Assembly (NCBI RefSeq): GCF_029910095.1
Contig: NZ_CP094526.1
Location: 1,798,001-1,862,000, forward strand
Direction: 5' to 3'
Source of the DNA: Bradyrhizobium sp. ISRA464
Lineage (GTDB): Bacteria; Pseudomonadota; Alphaproteobacteria; Rhizobiales; Xanthobacteraceae
DNA length: 64,000 bases
This document shows positions 17,470-24,992 of this stretch, in pieces (the stretch's first letter is position 1; the number at the start of each line of letters is the position of its first letter). A program made the translations under genes and the position numbers. Under the pieces are notes generated by a model. It was not told where the DNA came from and made no database searches. It saw nothing but the letters and a program-made list of their open reading frames with translations.

Positions 17470-17865
17470 ATGAATGCCTTTCGCTACCTCGCCTTCGCCG
17501 TCTCGGCGGCCAGCGCCGCCGCGATGATCTATGTCGGGCTCTATCAGAGCCGCCTGGTGGGTCGCCTGATCTGCCCATTCTTCGGCCGTGAGTGCGAGGG
17601 GGTCGCTGACGCCCCCTTTGCGCGTCCCTTCGGAATTCCCGACGGTTATATCGGCGCCGTCCTCTACATCACGATCCTTGTGCTGTTGATCGTGCCGCCC
17701 GCCCGCTGGATCTGGATCGCATTGCTCGTCCTTGCCGGCGTGGCGACTGTGGCGAACGTCCTCGGCCTCCGCGACATGATGAACTTCGGCGGTTATTGCT
17801 TCTATTGCTTGACGACCGCGGTACTGTCCCCGGTGCTGCTTTGGTCGGTCTGGAAGCTCCGGTGA
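17470..17865 (+). CDS. VKOR-family membrane thiol/quinone oxidoreductase
   Basis: This 131-residue protein has four predicted membrane segments and the vitamin K epoxide reductase layout: a loop Cys pair Cys35 and Cys42 (CPFFGREC), the GIPDGYIG segment at 55-62, and the active-site CXXC Cys110-Phe-Tyr-Cys113 in the last helix. VKOR proteins pass electrons between thiols and quinones and often support disulfide formation. Here no thioredoxin-like domain is fused. The stop is 16 bp before the radical SAM start, so the two are cotranscribed. The ATG at 17470 is chosen because the longer frame adds only a non-conserved, charged extension. Confidence 0.8.
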   Translation: MNAFRYLAFAVSAASAAAMIYVGLYQSRLVGRLICPFFGRECEGVADAPFARPFGIPDGYIGAVLYITILVLLIVPPARWIWIALLVLAGVATVANVLGLRDMMNFGGYCFYCLTTAVLSPVLLWSVWKLR

Positions 17866-17881
17866 GATGCAGGAGTCGAGT

Positions 17882-19423
17882 ATGGATACCAAAAGCCCTG
17901 CCGCGTCCGGCCGCGAGGTGGCTCTGGATGGACCCGACGGCCGCCGGCGCGCCGACTCGGACTACGTGTTCCACGAACTCACCCGCAGCATCTGTCCCTC
18001 GTGCAAGGCCGTGATCGACGCCAAGATCCTGTTTCGCGACAACAAGGTCTACATGAGCAAGCGCTGCCCGCAATGCGGAACGTTCATGTCGCTTGTGTAC
18101 GACGATGCGCAGGCCTACGTGTCGTTCGCACGTTACAACAAGCCGGGCACGATACCTCTCGCTTACGGCACGTCTCGCGATCGGGGTTGCCCGCACGATT
18201 GCGGCCTTTGCCCGGACCACGAACAGCACGCCTGCCTCGGCATCGTCGAGGTCAACAGCGCGTGCGACATGGATTGCCCGCTTTGCTTCGCGGACGCGGC
18301 GCCCGGCTTCAGTCTGAGCATGGAGGAAGTCGAGCAGATGCTCGACGATTACGTCCGGACTGAGGGGCGCCCCGAGGTCGTGCAGTTCTCGGGCGGCGAA
18401 CCGACGATGCATCCTCGGATCATCGACTTCGTCCGGGCCGCGCACGCCCGCGATATCCGCTTCGTGATGATCAACACCAACGGCAAGCGCATCGCTCGCG
18501 ACGATGGGTTCCTGAAGCAACTTGAGCAGGTGCGGCCTTCGTTGTACTTCCAGTTCGACGGTTTCGAACGCGAGACCTATCGGGTGATCCGCGGCGAGCC
18601 CGACCTTCTTGAAGAGAAGCTCTTCGCCCTGGACCGCCTCGCCGAAATCGGCCTGGACGTGACCATCGTTCCGGCGATCGAACGCGGCGTTAACGAACAT
18701 GAGATCGGGCGGATCGTAGAATTCGCGATTGAGCATCCGGCCGTCCGTGGCATCACATTCCAACCGGCGTTTCACGCAGGCCGGCACTTCTCTCACGACC
18801 CGATGAAGCGGATGACGATCCCCGAGATTGTGCGGCTGATCGAGCAACAGACCGGCGGCAAGTTCGTGGCCTCGGATTTCGTGCCGGTGCCGTGCTGCTT
18901 TCCCACGTGCAATTCCGTGACCTACGCCTTCATCGAGGGAGACAAGGTCACCCCCTTGCCGCGCATCGTCGATGTCGGCGACTACCTCGACTACATCACG
19001 AACCGCATCGTTCCGGATTTCAGCCGAGAGGTCAGGGCCGCGCTGGAAGGCCTCTGGTCCTCGTCCTCCGTGGCCGGCTCAGATGCGGCACAGCGCCAGG
19101 TCGCGATCTCATGCCAGGCTTGCGAGCTTCCGGACGGTCTGGCGATCAAGAGCATCGCGAAGAACATGATCATGATCATGCTGCAGGATTTTATGGATCC
19201 CTGGACCTTCAACCAGAAGAACCTCATGAAATGTTGCAAGGAGTTCTTGCTGCCGGGCGGCAAGCAGATCCCGTTCTGTGCCTACAATTCGGTCGGCTAC
19301 CGGGAGCAGGCGCGCGAGCAGCTCAACGCCATGGAGCCGGAACGGCGGCAGGCCTGGAGGGAGGGGCGGCCCTACGAACCGAAGCCTGTCATCTTCGAAT
19401 TCGGCGACCGACGGGCTCGATGA
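17882..19423 (+). CDS. Multi-cluster radical SAM enzyme, tetraether-lipid-synthase (MJ0619/Tes, COG1964) type
   Basis: The 513-residue protein has an N-terminal rubredoxin-like site (Cys38/Cys41 and Cys62/Cys65), a Cys cluster C103-x3-C107-x2-C110-x7-C118 in GCPHDCGLCPDHEQHACLG, the radical SAM motif C128-x3-C132-x2-C135, and GGEP at 171-174. Further cysteines follow: 338, 339, 343, 411, 414, 451, 452 and 466. This order matches archaeal tetraether lipid synthase, which is reported to hold three 4Fe-4S clusters and one mononuclear iron and couples lipid tails carbon to carbon. AGGAG six bases before the ATG at 17882 fixes the start. It overlaps the methyltransferase gene by ATGA. The family resemblance is strong; lipid coupling in this organism is inference. 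Confidence 0.85.
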   Translation: MDTKSPAASGREVALDGPDGRRRADSDYVFHELTRSICPSCKAVIDAKILFRDNKVYMSKRCPQCGTFMSLVYDDAQAYVSFARYNKPGTIPLAYGTSRDRGCPHDCGLCPDHEQHACLGIVEVNSACDMDCPLCFADAAPGFSLSMEEVEQMLDDYVRTEGRPEVVQFSGGEPTMHPRIIDFVRAAHARDIRFVMINTNGKRIARDDGFLKQLEQVRPSLYFQFDGFERETYRVIRGEPDLLEEKLFALDRLAEIGLDVTIVPAIERGVNEHEIGRIVEFAIEHPAVRGITFQPAFHAGRHFSHDPMKRMTIPEIVRLIEQQTGGKFVASDFVPVPCCFPTCNSVTYAFIEGDKVTPLPRIVDVGDYLDYITNRIVPDFSREVRAALEGLWSSSSVAGSDAAQRQVAISCQACELPDGLAIKSIAKNMIMIMLQDFMDPWTFNQKNLMKCCKEFLLPGGKQIPFCAYNSVGYREQAREQLNAMEPERRQAWREGRPYEPKPVIFEFGDRRAR

Positions 19424-20247
19424 GAGACACCAAGCCGATGCGCGCGGACGACCCCGAAGCTTCGCCGACGATCATCAAGCGGTGCTGCGCAGCCGCCTAT
19501 GACCATGACGCCGTGAGGATCCTGGCCGGCGATCAGCTTCACCCCGGCGGCGCCCGGCTTACGGAGCGACTGGGCCGGATCCTGAACCTGGGACCGGGCA
19601 CGCGCGTCCTGGATGTCGCCGCAGGTCAGGGCACCAGCGCGCTGGAGCTGGCTGCGCGCTTCGGGTGCGAAGTGGTCGGCCTCGACTCCGGGCGCAGAAA
19701 CGTGGAATCGGCGCGACATCAGGCCGCCGAACGAGGGCTCGCCGACAGGGTCGCGTTCTACTGCGGCGACGCCGAGAGGCTGCCGTTCGCCGACGGGCAG
19801 TTCGACGCGATCGTCTGTGAGTGCGCGTTGTGCATGTTTCCGGACAAGCCGGCTGCGGTCGCGGAATTCTCCCGCGTGCTGAGACCGGGCGGGTGGGTCG
19901 GTCTGAGCGACTTGACGCGCCGAGGTCCCCTGGCCAGCGAACTCGAGGGGCTCGCGGCCTGGATCGCCTGCATCGCGGATGCGCGGCGGATCGAGGACTA
20001 TCTCGCTCTGCTCGCCGGTGCCGGCCTGATCGCGGGCATCACGGAAGAACACGACCATGCACTGATCGAATTCGTCGAGCGGATCCGCTCACGGCTCTTC
20101 GCGGCGGAAATCATGGTCGGATTGAAGAAGGTCGAATTGCCGGGCGTCGACCTGTCGATCGTCAAGGACATCGTGCGGCACGCTCTTGCCGCGGCGAAGG
20201 CGGGCAAGCTCGGCTATGCGATCGTGACGGCCAAGAAGGGCGGTTAG
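19420..20247 (+). CDS. Class I SAM-dependent methyltransferase
   Basis: The 275-residue protein has a Rossmann-fold methyltransferase domain: motif I VLDVAAGQGTS at 63-73, the acidic end of strand 2 in CEVVGLDS, and motif II in FYCGDAERLPFADGQFDAIV. Before the fold is KRCCAAAYDHD with paired cysteines at 22-23, and a second Cys-rich stretch CECALCMF at 133-140. These recur in ArsM/UbiE-like methyltransferases, but the full Cys set of arsenite methyltransferase is not evident. Its ATG overlaps the radical SAM stop codon. It may methylate the product or precursor of the radical SAM step; the acceptor is unknown. Confidence 0.82.
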   Translation: MRDTKPMRADDPEASPTIIKRCCAAAYDHDAVRILAGDQLHPGGARLTERLGRILNLGPGTRVLDVAAGQGTSALELAARFGCEVVGLDSGRRNVESARHQAAERGLADRVAFYCGDAERLPFADGQFDAIVCECALCMFPDKPAAVAEFSRVLRPGGWVGLSDLTRRGPLASELEGLAAWIACIADARRIEDYLALLAGAGLIAGITEEHDHALIEFVERIRSRLFAAEIMVGLKKVELPGVDLSIVKDIVRHALAAAKAGKLGYAIVTAKKGG

Positions 20248-20451
20248 AGCGCGAACGGCACGTTTCCGCCGTCGGCACCGTCCAAGCGAGCTTCGGCCCT
20301 GCTTTCCAGGCGTCCGATGTTCTAAATTTGGCACCCGAACGTAACATCGAGCCAGGTTCGAGCGAACTTGTGTTCGGGATTCCGAGCCCGATCGGCGTTG
20401 TCCGCTGCCCGCGCCGCGAACACCACACGCAACAGGTAACTGGATATTCAA

Positions 20452-21114
20452 ATGGATAGTCACTTCAATCGACGCCTCGTGGTCCTGGCGGCCGTCGCCG
20501 GATTGCTCCTTACCTCGGTCGAGAACGGGTTCTCGGCGTCGCCCTTGAAGATGACCTTCGTCACGCATGCGGCCTTCTTCTCGGCCGAGACCAAGCAACC
20601 GAAGGCCATCGATCCGCAAGTCTTCGTCGAAGACGCCTCCGCGCAAGCGGCCACCGGCCCGCAGGGCATCAAGCATGATGCCGGGGTCCGCCCGGCCCTG
20701 ATCGACCAGGACGCCAAGACGTCCAAGCTGTTCAGCGCTGATCACAGGCCGCTCGGTTTCGATCTGCAGTCCTGGCTCTCGGCCAGCGGCACCGTCACGA
20801 TCGCTGATCAGGACGGCAAAGTGACCCTCGAGGCGACTTTCAAGGGATTGCAGCCGAACGCGAGTTACAGTCTGTTCGAAAACCACTTCGACACGACACC
20901 GATCTCCTTCACTCCGGTTGACGGGACCGGAAAGACGAACAGCTTCACGACCAAACCGGATGGCAGTGCGAGCGTTTCGGTGACGATGCCCAGCATGCCG
21001 ACGCACGCCAACGCCGTCCTTCTGATCTACAACAGCGGCGGCCAGCCACACGGTCTCGAACGTGGCCGGATCGGCATCGACGCCCACCATCAACTGATTG
21101 CGCGTCCGGGGTAG
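20452..21114 (+). CDS. Secreted protein of unknown function
   Basis: This 220-residue protein has a signal peptide (basic start, hydrophobic core LVVLAAVAGLLL, likely cut after GFSA near residue 29). It contains no cysteine. The C-terminal half looks like a beta-sandwich: SGTVTIADQDGKVTLEATFK, LQPNASYSLFENHF, then THANAVLLIYNSGG and IGIDAHHQLIAR. I recognise no named family. It lies 204 bp after the methyltransferase on the same strand, far enough for its own promoter. No good Shine-Dalgarno site is visible, so the ATG at 20452 rests on the signal peptide. It may be functionally linked to the envelope-facing VKOR/radical SAM operon, but only position supports that. Confidence 0.7.
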   Translation: MDSHFNRRLVVLAAVAGLLLTSVENGFSASPLKMTFVTHAAFFSAETKQPKAIDPQVFVEDASAQAATGPQGIKHDAGVRPALIDQDAKTSKLFSADHRPLGFDLQSWLSASGTVTIADQDGKVTLEATFKGLQPNASYSLFENHFDTTPISFTPVDGTGKTNSFTTKPDGSASVSVTMPSMPTHANAVLLIYNSGGQPHGLERGRIGIDAHHQLIARPG

Positions 21115-21246
21115 TCCATGAAGCCGCTTACTTGGCGGCGTCGCGCAAATCACGCCACTTTCGGACCACCGACTTCGATAAAGTTTAGAGCCCCACGGCC
21201 ATCATCTATTAGTAAGTTTACTGCATAAGCGAGAAGTGTACTGAAG

Positions 21247-21446
21247 ATGAACGGACTGGACGTGAGTTTCATAAGGTCGACGATTCCGGTCACGGTTTTG
21301 TTCGCAAGCATCGGCTTCATTTTCTTTGGCCTGATGGATATGCTTGCCGGAAAGCTCTTCAGGCAGTTTATCGCCGACCCCTGGCTCGCCACCTTCTTTC
21401 GGCGCTCTTAGGCTCAGTGACGGGCTACTTGATCGGCTGGCTGTGA
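21247..21446 (+). pseudogene. Frameshifted small membrane protein remnant
   Basis: From the ATG at 21247 the frame encodes MNGLDVSFIRSTIPVTVLFA and a second hydrophobic stretch, then stops at 21411 after 54 codons. Shifting frame at about 21400 continues the hydrophobic sequence as ALLGSVTGYLIGWL up to a stop at 21444-21446. The two parts together would make a protein of about 66 residues with two or three membrane segments. This is most simply read as an inactivated small membrane gene at the edge of a decayed region. The family is not recognised. Confidence 0.45.
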
Positions 21447-21679
21447 TCAGAAAGTTTGGGCTCCGGCATAGCGCGACGCCCTATGACGTGGACGCAGCTT
21501 CCAACCGCAATTCTCCAAAGCCCTAGAGGCCGCGAGGGGTTGGAATTCCTCTGAGCATAGCTTCAACCTCGATGTTGGGCTTTAGTGTCTGCCGCCAGGG
21601 GTAGACCGGACCCGGCATATTCCAATCGGCTGCTGAGGGGACGGTCGACCGTTGCAACGTCGGCTCGTCGGCGTCGAGC

Positions 21680-22131
21680 CGGCGTCTATCAGTTCGCCCG
21701 CTACCGGAGGCTTTTGGACCCGAAGCGGTCATTCGGTCGACACATTGCTAACTCGTTCGGCGGTTCTAACCCGATTGCAGCCAGCAAGGCATACCTCGAG
21801 CGGCTGCGAGCCGCCGGCGCAGATGTTCAACTAACCGAATATCCAAACGCCTCGCACGCATTCGACAACCCGCTCGGCCCGCAGCCGGCAGCAATGCAAT
21901 CCGACTTCCAGAGCGTGCGCAATTGCAAAATCCAAGAGTAGGCTGATGGGCTTCTCATAAATACAGAGACCAGGCAGCCGTTCGCCCTGCGTCATTCACG
22001 GCGTGCACATCGGCCACGACCCGGTCGCGACCCGAGAAGCCAAACAAGCGGTCAAAAAATTCTTCAGCAGGGTCTTCCCCGTGATGGGCGAGGACTGGAT
22101 GTCGCCTTTTGGCCCTAATCGGGCTGGCTGA
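21680..22131 (+). pseudogene. Decayed dienelactone hydrolase gene, C-terminal part
   Basis: In one frame, up to a stop at 21941, the sequence reads YLERLRAAGADVQLTEYPN and SHAFDNPLG, which is the C-terminal third of a dienelactone-hydrolase-family enzyme, including the catalytic His region. After the stop, a second frame gives GLLINTETRQPF, and after another shift a third gives VHIGHDPVATREAKQAVKKF. The order of these pieces matches the end of intact family members. No catalytic Cys half is visible upstream, so at least one stop, one frameshift and a 5' loss have destroyed the gene. Confidence 0.65.
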
Positions 22132-22340
22132 TCGACAGCCTCGATACCTGCCTTCTGAACGCCCGCACCATCTGCGAAGAGATCGGCGAGAGGCTACGCT
22201 ATGCTTTGCGAGGCGATTACGCCGATTTGCCGCCAAGGCTGCGAGAACTCATGGACCGGTTCTCCGGGCAGGATTGTGATGCTCCATCGCTGGTGCCCAC
22301 AATGGCGGAGATAACGAGGCCGCTGGTAGAAGCAGCCTAG
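22119..22340 (+). pseudogene. Start-less reading frame remnant
   Basis: The frame is open for 73 codons and encodes an amphipathic sequence, LLNARTICEEIGERLRYALR followed by DYADLPPRLRELMDRFSG. It has no ATG or GTG start that would include this stretch, and it begins directly after the dienelactone hydrolase remnant. The pattern IGERLR, then LPPRLRELM, loosely resembles the C-terminal half of NepR-type anti-sigma factors, but the match is too weak to name it. It is listed as another piece of gene debris. Confidence 0.3.
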
Positions 22341-22460
22341 GTCTCGGCTCATCCATGAACACCACAAGGTCGAGCGCTCCGAGCTCGACGAGTTGATTTT
22401 CGGTCTGACCAGCCACAGCTTCGCAAACGTTGGCCGGCCTGCCGAAGCCGTGGGCGACCG

Positions 22461-23804
22461 TCAGCCTGCATCGGAAAGCCGAGACGCGCGGACAGGCTTC
22501 CCCATCTGTTGGTTGTTCGGTGCGCCCGCTTGTGCGGCCAATCGGCGCCGCACAATGTCGATGTGTCCCCGCAGATCATAGACCTGGTTTGCGAAGCCAA
22601 GGGGAAAACGGGTGTGGCTAACCGCTTCTTCGATCTTGTCCATCGCCGCTCGTTTGGCATCCAGGTCCTTGCTGCTTTGGTCTCCATCTTCGATGGAGGC
22701 TTCCAGCGTCTTGAGCTGGCTGTACCAGTAGAGCAGGCGTCTCCGGATATGCCAGTCATATGCGGCGGGCAGATATCGGAATAGAGGCAACCCGATCGCG
22801 ATTGCGGTCACGAGCACAGCGATCGCTCTCTGCGCGTGAACGGTCAGCCAGAGGGGCAGATGCCTCTGCAGAAAAGAGGGTCCGTTCTTGTAAAAATCCA
22901 CGGCGGCCGCGGCAACTGGAAAGTCCGGGTCAGTCGGCATCGGAAACTGGTCGGCGCGTTGAAATATGCCGGGCGTTCTGTGTATCTCCTGCATGGTCTT
23001 GAGAAGAAGAGCGACTATTTCCGGATGCAGATCGCTGCGGACCAGCACACTCATGGTTGTCGCGACGAGCTGAACGTCATGAGCCGGAATATTCCCTGCG
23101 AGGTCGATGACGCCTTCCGGAAGGTCCAGTCGTACGAGGCTTGGAATTACGCGGGTGAACGCTTCCGCCATGGGAAAGCTCATGAGCCGGACGTTCGGAT
23201 CGCGCAGCATCGATTGCACAGCCGACGCGTTCGGAGAACCGAGTATCCACACGACGTCAACTTCGCCGACCCGCAGCGCCTGCGCGGCTTTATCCCCTGC
23301 CAATGAAAGGAAAGTCGCGTTTTCCGCACTGACGCCGCCTTTGCCGAGTATTTTCTCGGCGCTGAACCGGGTGCCGCTTCCGACAGGCCCCACGGCGATG
23401 CGCTTCCCCCTGAGTTGTGACAGATTCTCAAGGCGCTCGCCGGAGACGTAGAACAACCAGATCGGCAGGTAATCGATAGTGCCGAGCGAGAGAATGCCGG
23501 AAAGCGTGTCGGGCTCCGCAACGCCGCCCGTGACGAAAGCGATCTGAACTCCAGAGCCGGGATCCTCCAGGAGCTTCAGGTTCTCGAGCGCGCCTTCACT
23601 CGCGCGCAGCTTCAGGTCCACGTTGGCGAGCGCAAATCTTTCCCGGTATCGTCGGCCGTAATAGTCGAAGCTGCCGCCTTTGAAGGCGGTGGCGATCGTC
23701 ACCGTCGACGGCGGCGCTGGCAAAAAATATGTGAGGGCCCACGAGATGGCGGCGAACGCCAATAGCGCGAGAAGCAAGAGATACTTGAGCTTCAAACCCG
23801 GCAT
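22461..23804 (-). CDS. TAXI-family TRAP solute-binding protein with C-terminal membrane anchor
   Basis: This 447-residue protein starts with an uncleaved signal or anchor (residues about 6-28), then has a TAXI-type binding domain (TVTIATAFKGGSFDYYGRRY, LRGKRIAVGPVGSGTRFSAE). A second membrane segment lies near residues 335-352, and the cytoplasmic tail contains a predicted coiled coil (LKTLEASIEDGDQSSKDLDA onward). Normal TAXI proteins are secreted and work with a fused TRAP permease; none is encoded here. A tethered binding domain with a cytoplasmic tail suggests a sensing or scaffold role. The minus-strand LysR gene lies just upstream. Confidence 0.82.
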   Translation of the reverse strand: MPGLKLKYLLLLALLAFAAISWALTYFLPAPPSTVTIATAFKGGSFDYYGRRYRERFALANVDLKLRASEGALENLKLLEDPGSGVQIAFVTGGVAEPDTLSGILSLGTIDYLPIWLFYVSGERLENLSQLRGKRIAVGPVGSGTRFSAEKILGKGGVSAENATFLSLAGDKAAQALRVGEVDVVWILGSPNASAVQSMLRDPNVRLMSFPMAEAFTRVIPSLVRLDLPEGVIDLAGNIPAHDVQLVATTMSVLVRSDLHPEIVALLLKTMQEIHRTPGIFQRADQFPMPTDPDFPVAAAAVDFYKNGPSFLQRHLPLWLTVHAQRAIAVLVTAIAIGLPLFRYLPAAYDWHIRRRLLYWYSQLKTLEASIEDGDQSSKDLDAKRAAMDKIEEAVSHTRFPLGFANQVYDLRGHIDIVRRRLAAQAGAPNNQQMGKPVRASRLSDAG

Positions 23805-23907
23805 GCTTCGTTAGCGTCCCGGTGCGGTCGAGCCGATCCTAGCCTAGCCGGTCTGCAAGGAGGGGTCCAGCAATGTTCCACGACCGGATCGGCGCGGGCG
23901 CGCTCGG

Positions 23908-24903
23908 CTACACGTTCTTCGCCACCTTTCGCGAGCGTGACGGGCCGGCGCCCGCGATCGTGGGCTTGATATTCCACAGCGCCCGCACGACGGTGAAGGC
24001 GCGCGCGATCGCGGGTTCCTGGCGCCGTGCGGCGAGGCAGGCGAAGCTCAAGTCGCAGGTGAGCTTCACCTTGTCTGCGACCACGAACTTGTGTGGGCGC
24101 GACAGTCGCGGCGCGAGCACGCTGTCGCGCGCGAGGCTGAGGCAGATGCCTGACTCGACGAAGTCGATCATCGCCTCTTCCTGATCGGTATAGGCGACAC
24201 GTTTCGGCAATGCGCCGAGCGGGCGGAAGATGTCGTCGAGCAGCCGGCGGTGGCCGGAATGCGTCGGTGTCGCGAGCCAGGGCAGGCGGGCGAGCTCCGC
24301 CCAGTCCTTGCCCATCACCCGGTCGCTCCAGCCGATCGGCGCGATGACGCGGTAGTCGTAGCAGAGCAGCGGCGCCAGCTGGTAGCGTCCATCGGCGATG
24401 GTGCGCTCGGCGAACCTGTGGCCTGCGATCTGGTCCGCCGGCGTCGCGTCGACATAGTAGCCGACGTCGAGCTCGCTGCGGCCGATCTGCGCCAGCACGT
24501 CGTCGCTCACGCCATGGCGCAAGAACACCTCGGTCCGCTGCGCCGAGGTGGCGAGGGTGCGCACGAACGGTCCGAGCCTGGTGAATTCGGCATCGAGGAT
24601 GGTGCCGACGCGGAGCGTTCCGCGCTGGGTCTCCTTCAGCGAGTCCGCCGTCGCCTTGAAGTCGGAGGCCGCAGCCACGGCCTTGTGCGCCAGGGGCAGC
24701 AGCGCGACGCCGGCTTCCGTCAGGGTGAAGCCGCCCGGGGTGCGGTTGAAAAGCTGCAGGCCGGTGCTTTCCTCCAGCGCCTTCAGTTGCAGGCTGACGG
24801 CCGGCTGGGTCAGCTTCAGCACCGACGCCGCGCGCGACACGGTGCCTTCACGGGCAACGGTGATGAAGCAGCGCAAGGCCTGGGTGCGGGGGAGCTCGCT
24901 CAT
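23908..24903 (-). CDS. LysR-family transcriptional regulator
   Basis: The 331-residue protein has the LysR helix-turn-helix (MSELPRTQALRCFITVAREG to about residue 63) and a ligand-binding domain ending in a basic tail. It is transcribed toward the TAXI-type gene, 103 bp upstream of it, and may be in the same transcription unit. No catabolic operon is divergent from it, so its target is unclear. The start is the only ATG that keeps the helix-turn-helix complete. Confidence 0.9.
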   Translation of the reverse strand: MSELPRTQALRCFITVAREGTVSRAASVLKLTQPAVSLQLKALEESTGLQLFNRTPGGFTLTEAGVALLPLAHKAVAAASDFKATADSLKETQRGTLRVGTILDAEFTRLGPFVRTLATSAQRTEVFLRHGVSDDVLAQIGRSELDVGYYVDATPADQIAGHRFAERTIADGRYQLAPLLCYDYRVIAPIGWSDRVMGKDWAELARLPWLATPTHSGHRRLLDDIFRPLGALPKRVAYTDQEEAMIDFVESGICLSLARDSVLAPRLSRPHKFVVADKVKLTCDLSFACLAARRQEPAIARAFTVVRALWNIKPTIAGAGPSRSRKVAKNV

Positions 24904-24992
24904 TTGGCGGGTTTATAGCACACTTCCAGCGATATATCCGACCGGAACCTGGCGTTAAGGTCGCATATTGTTGAAAACGAAACCTGAAGTGG

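Noticed and set aside
17882..19423. Arsenosugar radical SAM enzyme (ArsS) or other arsenic function for the operon
   Set aside because: The radical SAM protein is longer and has the Tes-type Cys set; no arsenic resistance genes are linked. The methyltransferase CC motif leaves a small doubt.
21585..21941. 118-codon frame as an intact gene
   Set aside because: The N-terminal part does not match the hydrolase family and the C-terminal part continues in other frames, so it is a pseudogene piece.
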